Assembly (NCBI GenBank): GCA_015499995.1
Contig: JADNRV010000502.1
Span: 1 to 29,050 of the forward strand
Direction of reading: 5' to 3'
Length of the DNA stretch: 29,050 nucleotides
From: Flammula alnicola
Lineage: Eukaryota > Basidiomycota > Agaricomycetes > Agaricales > Strophariaceae
Shown here: piece by piece, positions 1 through 12,400 of the stretch
Position numbering within the stretch: position 1 is the stretch's first letter
Layout: each line of letters begins with the position of its first letter
Position numbers and translations under genes: made by a program
The notes under the pieces: model-generated
Database searches by the model: none
What the model was told of the DNA's origin: nothing
The model's input: only the letters and a program-made list of their open reading frames with translations

Positions 1-1884
1 GATCAAAGCAGCTTGCAGAGCAGAGTGCGAATATAGATAGAAAGGTATTTGGGAGGTCCATGGAGGGACTTATGGCCTTCATCACTATTATAAATTCCAA
101 TCCCAAGTACTTACGATCTATGTACCTATAAATAATTCAGTGTTCTCATGCTTGACCTCAATTAGTGCCCCTAGATGTCCACTGCGCACGTACAGCGCAG
201 CTGTCAGCCTCCACCTCAGCCCCAGCAACCTAATGGATGGATTACTTATAAACCCGCGCAAAAAGCTGCGCTAAATTCGGTGCGACATCCGACTAACATA
301 CTCAGTTTTAACCTCAAGTGTGATTGATAGAAATGCAGAGCACAGGCTTATATATATATTGCTTATGTACGTCAGATTTACAGGAGATGTCGACGAATAC
401 GACGACATAGTCACATTACACCGCACAAATAGATTCCTTTGAAAGGATAAACTGCGGCGGTTCTCGCAGAGTAATGGGTATTATTAGCGTATACGGGTGC
501 TCGTACATTCTAGACACCCAACCACATAATCTAGATGAAATAATAATGCTCTGCACGGCACGAAATGGCGTCTGCATTGGCCGTACGTTGTCGTACAAGG
601 CACAAATCCAGACCATCGCAGCGCGGAAAGGTCAGCAGGACATGATCACTGGCCACATCAATGTAAACATTGGGGAACGCCAGTGATTCGGAACAAACGA
701 TGTTGCAAGGATCCCCAGAGAACAAATGACTTTTCTCTCTGGCTCGGCGGTTGTACAATTTGAATTAACCAAGTGCAAGTCCACCCCACGTCGCCGAGCA
801 ATGTGACCACTGCGCCAAACCAATTCCAGGTGTTAGCGATCCGGAACATCACAGTCCACAGGCAAACCTGAACTAAACGTTCGCCATACAAACTCTAAAC
901 TAAACTCTAAGGAAACAATAAATATACCCTGAAGGCGGAGAGATGGGCAGCTAACATTTGATTGCATGCAACATGTCACTGCATGTACTACGTACAGTAA
1001 GAACACGGTAAACCGATACGAGGAAACGACATGGCGGATGACTGGGATCAAATGAACCGGCCGGCAATGAGAGAGAAGTGTGACTCGAATTGAACCATGA
1101 ACATAAAATATGAAATGTATGCTTGTTATTCCTTGTTGAGAAGTGACGGTGATGTAAGTAAGATGCGATGGGAGTTACATTTTCGTAGGTAAAAGGATGG
1201 AAGGTGGATGAGATGAGATAGGGATGCGAATTTTGTTGTGGGACCTCGACGTTGGAACAGATTTGAGAAGGTAACCCAATGTTGAATGGATGAGGAAAGA
1301 CGATAAGAGTGCGTAAAAAGATGCAATATGAAATGCCGTATCTCGCTTCCCGCGTGAAAAAAGAAATGCACAGGGGTACCGGTAGATAACGAAGAAGTGT
1401 TTGGGCGTAAGATAGCCAAATAAGGCGATACAAGTTTCGCGTGATGTATTGTCCGCCTGGAGATAAGGAGAAAAAGACAAAGAAACGAAGATGGACTGAA
1501 ACGAAATGTGACCGAGAAAGGATAGCAGTAAAGCATTTTCGAGTAAAGATGCGATGACACGACGAGTGGGGAGACGACCGATGAGTGACGATGACAATAG
1601 GAGAGCGAGCGAGCGAAAGGCGTGAGTGACGTGGAGATGGAAAGAAGACTGCTGGTGATGACAATATGCGATGATAATCCGAGACGAATGCAAGAAAAAT
1701 AGATCCTCTAGTGGCGTAGCAGATGGAAACGATTCGTAGCCTCGGAAAAAATCCGACGGGGTCATTTTGTTATTGAATGGTCGTAAATTTGGTTTTCTTG
1801 CTGAGAAGCAACCCGAGTCGTCGGTAGGCAAGAGAAGAGGCCTTTTAGTGAGTTGGGTCCGACGTGCCGAAAGAATCGTCACAG
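1..1884. other. No gene recognised; downstream flank of the ECL1-type gene
   Basis: I find no conserved protein, RNA gene or mobile element here. From about 1120 to 1860 the plus strand is strongly purine-rich (A and G), so the minus strand is pyrimidine-rich and two long overlapping minus-strand frames stay open (951-1664 and 1175-1882). Their predicted proteins are low-complexity Ser/His/Phe/Leu-rich strings without domain signatures, so I read them as a composition effect. The pyrimidine-rich minus strand would fit a 3' untranslated region of the gene ending at 1885, which is inference. Confidence 0.5.
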
Positions 1885-3309
1885 CTATAGTGGTACTCTT
1901 GCCACATGAGATCCAGCACCCCGCTCCCGGTGTATGAGCCCACTGCGTCCGTTACCGTATCCGGGCGCATCACTGGACAGGCCCACTCCTCCCAAATCCT
2001 CAACCCTCGCTCGCCCTCTCGTCTTGGGATGCGCGTCGCCGCCGGACCGAGACCGATCAACATCCACTGGCCTCCTTACGGCAGTAAAGGCCTGGGTAGA
2101 TTCTTCCATGCCCATCAGCATCTTCGGTGGTGGAGAACTATTCCTGCGAATGGCCTCACGGCCCCTTCGAGGAAGACCAGGGACCGACGAAGACCAGTCG
2201 AATCCCTCGTTGCCGTCCTTCACCCCGCCGAAAGGGCCTTCAATCAGCCTGGGGCTCTCCGCTGTGCGAGTACGTCGGGCCCTCGAGTAAGAACGCGAAG
2301 CAGAAGAATGGCCAGAACGTTTGCTGCTTCTCGACTTGTCTGCTTCTCGTCGGCGGCCTCGAGGCGTGGAATGGACAGACGGTAATGGGAAGGAAGGCAC
2401 GATCTCCACCTGCGAAGACACATTGCTAATAGGCAGTTTCGGCGTGGGGGGTGACGGGCGTGCGATCGTGTTCCCGGACGAAGACGACACTGGGGACGCC
2501 CGGGAATTCTTCTTGGGCGAAGACATCTGCAGCAACGAAAAGCATGCCGGCAAGCTCGCACGGTTACGGCTACGTTTTGATTTTGTCGCTCCGGGATATT
2601 TTGGTTTGACATCAACACCCCAATCTTTCTCCGAATGGAGGTCGGCGTCGTCGATGTCTAGTGCGTCTCGGGACAAGAATCCGAAATCAGAGTAGGAGTC
2701 GTCGTCATCGTGAGAAACATGCGAGAGGCCAGGAGCACTCCGAGGGACACCTCGCACGTGCTCGGAGGAAGAACCGGAGGACAGGCGCCGGTGTAGATGG
2801 GTGGCAGTGGAAGGGTTGTTGGTCCCAGATGGTCTGCGGGCATAGGACAGGGCGGCAGAATTGATGGCGTAGATAAAGTTGGGGGATTTCGAACTCGAGT
2901 CGTAGATGGCATCCGAGGTATCGTGGAAGCCATACTCGTTCCTGCCAAACCGGTGGGTTGCATCTTCGTCTTCCTCGTCCGTTAGGACCGACCATGAGGT
3001 GGAGGAAGCCGAGGAGGAGACGTATTGGCCACCACGCCCCACGTACATCTGGAGCGCATTGCCAAGGGCTGAGGGCATGAGAGCAGGCACATCGCCTCCT
3101 GCGGCGTAGCCCATGCTGGGTGATGAAAGGGCACTGCTCGAAGATGATATTGAGGGGGAAGAGAGGTCCGAATGTTGGCAGTCATCACTGCAGTACGCGC
3201 GCCTTAATGAAAGAGAATTTTGTTAGTCATTACTAACAGGGGAAAGAGAGGCGACATACCCGTCTTCTGGCAGGTGCTTGCCACAGACCAGGCATATTTC
3301 CTCGAACAT
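1885..3309 (-). CDS. ECL1-type zinc-binding protein, long basidiomycete form
   Basis: Two exons: 3309-3260 and 3202-1885, with a 57-base intron (3259-3203) carrying a GACTAAC-type branch site. Joined they give 455 residues in one frame. The short first exon starts MFEEICLVCGKHLPEDG and the second continues RAYCSDDC, giving Cys6-X2-Cys9 and Cys21-X3-Cys25. This N-terminal CxxC...YCSxxC arrangement is the hallmark of the Ecl1 family, small fungal zinc-binding proteins linked to chronological lifespan and nutrient or zinc stress signalling. The remaining roughly 430 residues are Ser/Pro/Arg-rich and look disordered, with a basic RS-like stretch in the middle (GRRREADKSRSSKRSG). Yeast members are only about 80 residues, so this is an extended form. 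The ATG at 3309 is chosen because it gives the complete metal-binding motif. Family call is from motif recognition; function is by analogy. Confidence 0.72.
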
Positions 3310-3406
3310 TGGAGGAGGTTTGTGTTGTGCTATGGGGGCTGGACGTTGTGGACAACGGCGGGCAGTGGTAGGATGAGAATTGTGGGCAAATGAGAAAGAG
3401 AGCCGG

Positions 3407-3417
3407 GTTTATATAAG
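3407..3417 (-). promoter_or_regulatory. TATA-like box upstream of the ECL1-type gene
   Basis: Read on the minus strand the sequence is CTTATATAAAC, about 100 bases upstream of the ATG at 3309. Position and sequence suit a core promoter with a 5' untranslated region of roughly 70 bases. Confidence 0.45.
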
Positions 3418-5664
3418 TGAGAGCAAGGGGACCAGCCAGGTCGCGACATTTGCACAAATTTTAATTTAATTCTAGTAACGCGTGTCACAAACTGACTCAA
3501 TTCATGCCTCCCACACGTGACATGTCAATTTCCCATCCTCTCCTTAGTTCAAACTCCGCGTCCAGGTCCTGCCGCTCCCGTGCCGCAAATCCAAGATCTG
3601 TTCGTCGATACCTCACATCTCTTCTGGGGGACTTTTTATCAGCGCAAATGACTATATGGAGGGCATTTCAAGAATTGTGCACTGATTCGCGAACACACGT
3701 TCTCTGACTGCAAATACCGGTTTGGGAACATGTCAGATGACTCGGTTCCTCCTGTCGACCAACTCGCAGCAAACGTGTGGCGTGCTATCCCTTCCACGTT
3801 CTGCCCAATAGCCGCCCCTTGTCAGCAGGGGCAGACATCACCCTCCCCTGTACAAAGCGGAAGAACACATGACCATCGCTACTCTCCTGTCAAGACCTCC
3901 CAATCTCTCCCAATTCGACTGGGAGCCTGGCTCCTATCAGAACGCGCCAGGTGCAACGGAACGCATTTCTGCGGTTCTTCTCTTTACTGTTTATTATTCG
4001 AAGCAATTCGTCACAAAGGCTAGCTGGCCAGAGTGGGCGAAAATGGCTGGAACAAAGGCAAATTTTCATGAAGCGAACGTGACTCCAAACCTGGGGTCTG
4101 TGACAGATGTGACGGGAGAAATATTCGGTATGCAGATGAGATAATATGTCGTCATGGATGATGTAGATTGCTGCTTTCGTACGAAGAAATTTGTTGCCAT
4201 ACGGCTTGTAATTGTCGTCACGCAAATTTGGAGACACACGACGGCTTTTCTTTGAACTGGAATAGACGCGGCTGAAGAGACAAGACACGCCGCAGTAAGA
4301 AACTTACATAAGCGCTCCAAGCAGTGGTGCAATTGCCGAGCTTTTCAAGCATCTCAAGTGATCATGATCATCGACTTCGGCCCTCCTCAGATCACCGCCA
4401 TGTCATCATGAAACTTTGTTCATGGGAAGAACAATGGGTCTACTAGGGTTTCCAGGTCTTAGGGCCTCTTTCACGATTCTCCGGACTAGCAATTTCTGTC
4501 CTGCATGATGCGGATTGATGCGGTACTCCATGTTAATGACGCGAAGTCACAACTTGGGTCCACATTCCATTCGTCCATCTTCTGTGAGCTTCTGTCGTGT
4601 ACACCATATGGACCCATTCTTTCGTATGATTCCGAGGCAACGCCCAACTTGTCGATCCATCATTCATCGTGTAGCGAGCGTGCTTCGAAAGTTCACGCGG
4701 GTTCTGGGCGCATGCACACATATTTAATCGTTTATAAGATACCGTACAATCAATCGTACAAGGTATATCCGCCGCTCTCTTTATCTCAGCTGTATATCTT
4801 GCCAGCACATCAGTCTACATCTTCTATCTTGGCTTCACCAAATTCTTCCCGAACCTTTCCCGCCACACATATGTATCAAGCCATCACAAAGGTGGCGGTA
4901 TTCTCCCCAGGTGTCTGTCCAAGTAAATCTGATACCTTGTCCTTCCTTGCCAACGCACTTCACTTATGCATTAAAATCTGTGTGTACTATGTCACTCCAT
5001 GCACCGCCAAACAGTCACAGGCCCGGATCCACATTTCCTTTGTTCTCTGCACAACAAGATCTGCATCTAATATGAGTAATTTCTGCCATCTTCGAATGCC
5101 CATTGTCCGAAATATTCATATCACCAGCAACGCCGATCACTCATTTAGGTACGCGATATGCGGTTGACCCTTTATTCAAAAGACAATGGGGGCGCCTATG
5201 TACGAAAGAATAAGAAGCAAGCTATCCGAGTCAGGCAGCTGGAGCCTGGACCTTCCTATAAAAATTCTTGCAATTAATTCCATGCATGGTCAAGCCTGTG
5301 GCTTAGACGCTCGGCAGTGGCGCAGCACCATCAGACTCAACAGATATTAGAAAATAGCGCTGCGCACAAACTCTATGTATGTACTTGTGGCGACGTACTA
5401 ACTCTCATCTCATCATTCATTTCGAGTCACTGGTCATTCGAAATGTCATCTCGCGAGCATCACGATCGCTGGTCATATTTTTAGCAGATCCAGGCGAACA
5501 ATGGCGACTCGAAGTGATGTCACGCATGTGCGCGTCTAAATATAATATGTATTCGATTATAACAATGGTACCATCATCACGAATCAGAGTCAGCGCGTAT
5601 TTTGCGCAGATTGCGAATTTCTCATCCGCACATGCCACCGTCATGGGATCCAAAACAGGCCTCG

Positions 5665-5680
5665 GGAGCCTCGAGGCTCC
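5665..5680. repeat. 16-base perfect palindrome
   Basis: GGAGCCTCGAGGCTCC reads the same on both strands. It lies in a gene-poor stretch and could be a dimeric protein-binding site or chance; nothing nearby decides. Confidence 0.6.
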
Positions 5681-5768
5681 AGCGCTTGAAAATATTCAGG
5701 AGTGTGTGGGGCATAGACCCTATTCAATTTTCAAATACTTAGGTCAGCGAGCGAAACCTCGGTGCGGG

Positions 5769-5799
5769 TCTATATATGTCTATATATGTCTATATATGT
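5769..5799. repeat. Three-copy tandem decamer (tctatatatg)
   Basis: Three exact consecutive copies of the 10-base unit are followed within 60 bases by a cluster of GTCCGA/CGTCCG words (about 5828-5862). It is simple-sequence DNA in a gene-poor interval. Confidence 0.85.
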
Positions 5800-6444
5800 C
5801 TCTCCTCGGACCTCTGGCGCGTATATGTCCGACACGTCCGACCGTCCGTGGGCCGTCCGACCGAGCCCCGATTCCAAAAATGGCATCCCGAGCATTCGTG
5901 GTACACGTCGGGATCTGCCGCACGCGCCCCAAGCGTGGCGCTGCATACGAACCCCTGTTGTCACCCAGAGTGTCTTCTGACTCGAACACTTTCACGTGAG
6001 ATGCAATCTAGGCTTTGATAGCTCTGAACATCACGACGAATTGCCTGTCCGAAGTTCATCAAACATCGTTCATGTGAGCGTTCTGCGGGGACCTACACAG
6101 TTACATTAAAATGGATTTTACCCATGACTCGCCGAGTCGCCAGAACGGATTTTCACGTTCAATTCGCCGTGAGTCGTGACAGATATTTACCGGAGTGCCT
6201 AATGGAATATCTTGGAGTATACACACAAAATCACAAAGTGTATAACGCCATCTTGTACCCCCGTGAGCGGTAGCGCTCAGAATGTTGGATCCGAGACTAA
6301 CTACCCAGACAATCTCTAGAAGGCTTGGGCGTTGCGGCGAAATATACATTTCGAATGAATTAGCTTCAGGCAATTTCAGGCAATTTCCCACCCCGGGTGA
6401 GCGCAAACCAAGTGCAGCAAGCCTCGAGGGTGATCTCCATTTTC

Positions 6445-6719
6445 TCATAGCCGGACAAACGTCCTGGGAGAACTTGAGACTCTTCTCGGGCTGGGTAGTG
6501 CGCTCGGATTCACTGCTGCCGTACTCGAAGCTGCGAATTGGAAAATGAAATGATGCAGAATTCGAAGTTGTGCTGCGACTTTGGATGCACGTTCTTACCT
6601 TGCTCGCATACTCCCGAGGCAACGTGCATTGTGTATTCTTCAAAGCGCGCCCACGGGTCCTTGAACATTCCCTCAAAGAAATCAGTTGCAGACACAGAAC
6701 ATTCGTGAAGAAGTAACAT
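6445..6719 (-). CDS. Small two-exon hypothetical protein with DPW motif (68 aa)
   Basis: Exons 6719-6599 and 6530-6445 are separated by a 68-base intron with a consensus donor (gtaaga) and acceptor (ttcgcag). Joined they encode 68 residues: a Met-rich start, then DFFEGMFKDPWARFEEY, then a Ser/Pro/Arg-rich tail ending SPRTFVRL. The phases match exactly (1 then 2) and the frame is shut off soon after the stop. I do not recognise the family with certainty. A short acidic/aromatic DPW segment followed by a Ser/Pro tail is seen in some small eukaryotic cell-cycle-associated proteins, but that is only a resemblance. A second possibility is that this is the 3' end of a longer gene, although no further upstream exon is visible before 6.9 kb. 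Confidence 0.42.
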
Positions 6720-9428
6720 TTCGTAAACTACAACCCAATTTCAAACTCCCGAAATTCTTCTGTGGATTTCTGGACTGCCAGGCAGACATGCGTTGTATCA
6801 ACGTTTATGGACTTAAAAGGGCCCGTTTGACCATTGGCGCAAGCCATTTGCTCATTTGTACTCGCGCGCATGCAAGCAATAACTACCGTTGGCGGCTGGG
6901 CTCAGGTCTGTATTTGGTAAGAGAAGTCGAAGTCTGAGGGGTGTTAAGGGGATTTTGGCACCGCTTCTCTAACCCTCATACGAGCGTGACGAAGCCACCG
7001 TAGTAAGTAATAGTCATGTTATGTTGTATGTTCGTCGTTATGTCTGATATTTATGTTATAACATATCGCAAAACCTCCTCATTTACAACTAAATAGACCT
7101 GCTCAGTGCCAGTGGTCATCTCATCACTCATCGTCAACTTGTGAAGATTTATATATGAGCACCTATTAGACGGTGGTATGTTTTTGACATGTACATTCAT
7201 GTCAGATTCAACTTCTCTTAGAATCTCTGGTTACCTTATGCCTCAGTTTTTTGCTGAACACATTACACTCCAGGTTTTTGATCTGCATGTTGTGTTACCT
7301 GTGTGATGCAATTTTCGGTGCATAAGTAGTATGCTCCTCGGCAAGTCCTTGCAGAATTTACGTGAGGTTTAGTGGGGTCGAAGAATCCTGCAGACAGCAC
7401 GTAGAAGTCTTTGAGAAGTCTCAAGCGAAGAATCGAAGAATGAAAGTGCATTGTTTCCGATTGTCCTGCAAGCCGCACATATACGTAACTCAAAGGTGCT
7501 ACCTGGCTTGATATGCGTTTCTGCGACTCGGTCTGCGACTCCCAGAACCACAGTCTGCATCGATGCATGCGATTTCAATGCATCAATCTCTTGCCAATTT
7601 AATTGCACGAAAAAAGGATATAATTGACTTACAGTACCGTAGAAGTCATTGCTACATGCTATCGTTCTCACATCTTCCTGGTCTATGAGTCTACAATGAC
7701 ATTCAAGCAGGCTTCAGGGAACAAAGCTTAGGGTCAATGGCGACGACAAAGGGAGGAACACGCAGCACTCACTTGCGCATACTATGCATCCGCACATTGT
7801 GGTGGCACATGCAGCCTCTCTTGGCCGCCATAGAGCTATGCTCCCAGTAATTTGAGCCCGCTCCAGGACCATTACCAACGTCCTTGTCATCGTTGGGTGT
7901 AACCGTTTCTAGGAGCAAAGGAACTGAGCCTTTGGCGCTCGTTTGACCACCTCCCCCCAGGGTGTGAACGCTGAGCGCGAAGTAAGCAATTCAGCGGCAA
8001 AGATGGGCGCAACGACCCTGAAAAGGATTTGGATGCCAGTGAGAGCAGGTGCCAGTGCACGAGACAAGACGACGAGCCAGATAAGACGTGGGTGTGAGCA
8101 AGATAGACTGACCAAAAAATCTAAGTATAGGCACAGTAGTACAACTGACACACCATTGGCGAACTTGCTCAAACGATGCTAGAAGTCAAAGGACGGAAGT
8201 TGTGAGCAGAAAACGGGAACCAGGCAGCATACCAATATGGAGTGGTTGATTTCATGGGAGGCACAGATGGTTATAATTAGTATGGCGGGTCGTGTTTTTG
8301 AAACGGAATTTCACGTTGTGTCGATTGCAGAACTGCAACATTAACCTCTCACTGGAGCGTCAATAAATTATCTCACGTGATTACGTGTTGTTCAAAACAA
8401 ATCGAAAAACAAAAAAGACACGGAGTTTGAAGCTTTGAAGCTTTAAAGTCTGACCAGTGACTACAGGAGACTACGAGGCGACATGCATAGTCCTCTCCGT
8501 GTGGTGAAACATATGAAATGTCGCGACAATGACTGATAGAGGTGAGCTAATTACGAGGTCACACTCAATTATCGGTCGAGGTCACAGATAGCAATACGAC
8601 GAGGACCCCATCACGTCGAGAACCTTCTTAGAACCTTCATTCTCAAACCAAACATAGACCTGAGCCCAGCCGCCAACGGTAAATAACGCAGATAGAATGC
8701 CCACAGCTCCAAATTATTTCAAAAAAGTCAGAAGAAGCTAAAGAAATACCGATTCCATTCCCTTAAACCCCACCACGCGAATTCTCAAATTAGGATATAT
8801 AGGATGGATGTGGATGGATGCGTGAATGGGTAAAAGTAGTAGAAGTAGTGTGTACTCTATCTATAACAATATGAATGAAGTCGGGAAGGATAGGAAGTAA
8901 TAGCGTAGGAAAGGGATATAACAGTAAAAGCACCCGCACGATATGACTGGCGAAGTTAGGAAAATTGATATAGATAGGTAGGCAGGCTCGAAGAGTCCCA
9001 CTTCGGGATCGTCTGGAAGAGGGAGCAGAAGTAGGGTGAAAAGAAGTAGAGGACTCAGCCTTCCAGAAGGAAACTGCAGAGATACGACAATATCGCGAGC
9101 CGCGCACAGAGCGACTAGATTATACTTGCAATTGACCTGTGCAGATCGCTCAAACGACCAAACCAATCACTTGCCGTCGCCATGAACAACGGGCCGCTCT
9201 CCTTGCCTGCGTTGCCTCAGACGCTTCTCTCCTGCCACGACACCGATGCCTTCGTTCCCTGTTTAAAACCACCAATTTCCTTGTATATCATCAATCATCA
9301 CCAGAAGCCTAGACGCGAGGGTTGCTGCCACGCTAAAGAACCCGCCAAATCGACTCACAGCCACACCCAAGCAGCGATGAGAGAAAGGCAAGAGGACCGC
9401 CTTACTCCCCCAAGTCTCATCGTCGCTG
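6720..9428. other. Gene-poor interval with one unresolved spliced-looking locus
   Basis: Between about 8260 and 7369 on the minus strand there are several good splice-like signals: gtgagt near 7770, gtaagt near 7629, and acceptors ending ttgtag and gatgcag. One chain runs through frames containing HSMRKLIDQEDVRTIACSND and TVVLGVADRVAETHIKPG. The chain cannot be extended upstream without meeting stops, and no family was recognised, so it may be a real but fast-evolving gene or a noncoding transcript. From 8300 to 9428 nothing is supported; the minus-strand frames at 8790-9166 look like chance reading of the region downstream of VPS54. Confidence 0.35.
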
Positions 9429-12400
9429 CTACTTGGGGTTATCCGTCGTAGAGGCAAGCCCCGAATCGGGATTTGGGGATGGCGGAATCTCGACCTGTTT
9501 AAACCCCTGCGTCCCTCCAGCCTCAGGGGCGGGCGATACTGACATAGATAACGAAACCTGGCTGCTGTCATTCGTAAACTGGTCTTGACTCAGATTCGAA
9601 CCATACAAGCTGTTGCTGGTGATGCTTAATTGCGACTGTGAAGGAATAGGTGACCGCGGTTTGTCTGTCGGCGGAGGTACAGGCGGAGGTGAGGGCGTCC
9701 GCGCTGGAAGAGGCAGAGCCTTGTCCTTGTCCGGGGCGGAATGGTGCATAAAAGTCGAAGCCCTGCTAGATAGCAGGCCCTTGAGGCGCTGGTTGGCAGT
9801 GAGCGTGTTACTCCTCGTGGGTGGTGCAGGAGGGCCAGAAGGTCCAGAATGTGCATTCGAGTTTGATCCCGTGCGAGGGATAGGTTTATCAGCAATGACA
9901 GTTTCCAGCATCGCTGTAGGTGTACCGATGTTCTTCAGCGTAGCGAACTTTTGGTGCAAGTACTTCGCATCCGCGAGCAATCTAAAACAGGGCATCAGCG
10001 CCACAAAAAAAAATAAGAATAAAAAAGGTTTTCATGTCGCATTAATATTACTGTGACCAAAAGACAGATAGTAAATGAATAAACGTACCTTGTCTTTGCT
10101 TCTTGATGTGGCAGCTCAATTGCACCATACTCCTCTGACAGCCGGTGATTGATAGCGGCGAACACCTGCGTCATCACATACTAATATAGCGCACATAGTT
10201 CGAACAAGCAAAATGAACAGAAAAGTCGGGAGGCGAAACGAATAAAATGGAAACGATAAGAAGCCAGTCAGTATGATAATCACGAGGAGAAGCGCTTCTG
10301 ATACGAGCAGCGCCGAACAAGCAATCCTCACCTCGACAACGGGTGGTGCAAGATATCGCGATAGCACTTTATGCAATGTGACAGTCTCTTTTACGAGAAT
10401 CTCCATGTAGTCGTTAACACCCCCGCCTGGTTTCGGGACGCTCCAATCTACGGTCTAAATGCGTAGCGTGACAAAACAAGGCATCACATCAGCATGCGTC
10501 TTAATCGCGAAAGAAAGTTGAGAACAGACCTTGAGAGACTTTATGTGTGCATTCAGCCTGTCTCCCATGATAGCGACCAGCTTGGCATGGATTTCGTTCT
10601 GATGCTCCTGATAATCCTACACATATGCAAGGGCGTCAATTGAGCCGAACCACGTGACACAGGAACGCTACTAACCCGCTTCAGTTTATCAAATTCGACC
10701 AGCATGACGGCTTGCTTTTGACTGAGATGCCGCCGGAATGTCTCACGAACATAGGGGATGAGTTCGAATATAATCGACAGCGACTGCGATGCAAGGGCTA
10801 GAGGAAAAACCACGGATAATAAGCATCCAATGCAATACCAGAGAACACGGAGAGAACAGAAATAGCACACGCACCGAGATGTTTCGCCGTGATGTTCTTC
10901 AAACCCGCAGAGCGCATCGCTCCCGCACCCAACACAACCTGACAAGTCCTGGAATTGAACGACTTCAAAAACTCGATCACGCGACTCATAGTATCCGTCG
11001 TCAACATCGACAAATTCACCACCACCCGCAGATAATCCAAAAGGAGCGTCAGCACCTCTGCCGTTGCCGAAACGACATAGTATGATCTCTCCTCAATATG
11101 GAGATGCTTCGTACTGGCAGCCCCAGCACTGGAGGAGCCATTGGCGGATTTACCTCCAAGCATGGCGGTAGCGAAGGACTGTGCCATGGCAGAAGTTGCG
11201 TTTGGCGCAGGCGTTGGAAAGTCCGTCGTGACAGGGCTGAAGATAGTTTCGTCGGATTTGATAATAAGGTCTGGAGGATCGCGGACGGCAGAGTCGATGA
11301 TGATATTGGTGATATGTTGCAGACCAGGGGTGATTTCTGCGGGGTTCCAGAGCTCGTCTTCGACGAGTTTCGCTGATCGAGATATTCGTGCTTGATGGAA
11401 TGACTGTAGGAATAGCTTGGCCTGCAGTGGAGAAACATCTCATTAATATGCTGACCGCAGGATTACCGAATGAAATGTGAGAAAAGCGAACCTGGCCAAC
11501 CACCGTCCCTCTGAGCCCAACGATCATTCTGCGAGATATCGTCTCGCATTTAATAACAAACGCCCACGAATCATTGAAGAATGTCAGGAAGTCTGCCAAT
11601 TCCAGCGCTGCATGTTGTTCTGCTCTGTATGAGATGACCTTCGCTGCTTGAGTATTTGCGAGCTCGGCAGACGATGAGACTATGTCCGCGAGGTCTTCTT
11701 CTAGTGCTGCGATGTCTGTTACCCTTTGCTGTAATTGCGACCTGAAGAGTACTTGCTATAAATAACTATGTTATGAGAGTTCTCGAGTTTAACGTACCCC
11801 AGTGCTGACAAGACCTCGACGACGATCGTGCCCTGAGCTTGGAGACCCTCTACACCATTTAACAAGGCTCGATAGACTTTCTGTATCAGAATAACGAAAT
11901 CTGGATGTGACATAGTCCGTAAATGATTCGCCAATCCTGCCCTGCGAAGTGGAAGGTTCAGATCGCTATTCCGTCTTAGACAGAGATGGGTACAACGCAC
12001 CTTCCTTCTGACTGTGATGATTCTCGACTGGCTTCCTCTTCATCTGGATCAAAAGCTGGCAGAATCTACGTAGACCCAGCTTAATTCAAAAAAAGCATAT
12101 GAGAAAGTAAGAAAGTAAAAGCAAACCTTTTTAACAACCCTTCGAACCTCGACCAAAACCACCTCTCTCCACGAAAGTACGCCCTCTTTCAAGCCCTTGG
12201 TCCGCACCAAGTTCAATAGCAGAGGCTTCAGCCGGTCTCTCAAGCCCTGGTCCGCATCGGCGTTCGGTTTCCCATCACTGTTTATCCGCAATTCAAGATC
12301 GCTACGGAGGACCGAGACGAGTTCGGACGAAAGAGAGGCCGCGATTTCCATCGTCAGTGTACGCAAATGTGAAGGAAGGGCGGAGAATGCGTGTAGCGAT

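Larger units (their letters stand above)
3418..6444. other. Intergenic, no supported gene; short tandem repeat inside
   Basis: Open frames here (for example 4505-5167 and 5379-5999, plus) give compositionally random products with no domain, signal peptide or splice support. A three-copy decamer lies at 5769-5799. A strong donor and acceptor pair (gtaagt ... cttcag) lies near 4268-4303 on the minus strand but would bound an intron of only about 36 bases joining very short frames, so it is not called as a gene. Confidence 0.45.

Noticed and set aside
951..1882. Two overlapping minus-strand frames of about 235 residues
   Set aside because: They overlap in different frames, are low-complexity, lack motifs and are explained by purine/pyrimidine strand bias.
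4268..4303. Strong donor and acceptor (gtaagt ... cttcag) on the minus strand
   Set aside because: The implied intron is about 36 bases and would join very short frames into a 32-residue product; too weak for a gene call.
4505..5167. 220-residue plus-strand open frame
   Set aside because: Composition looks random, with no domain, signal peptide, splice support or conserved block.
5379..5999. 206-residue plus-strand open frame
   Set aside because: It crosses the tandem decamer and palindrome and shows no protein-like pattern.
11742..11797. Possible frame break inside VPS54 at the 11.8-kb junction
   Set aside because: Using the acceptor tcttcag at 11742 gives a normal 56-base intron and an intact frame.
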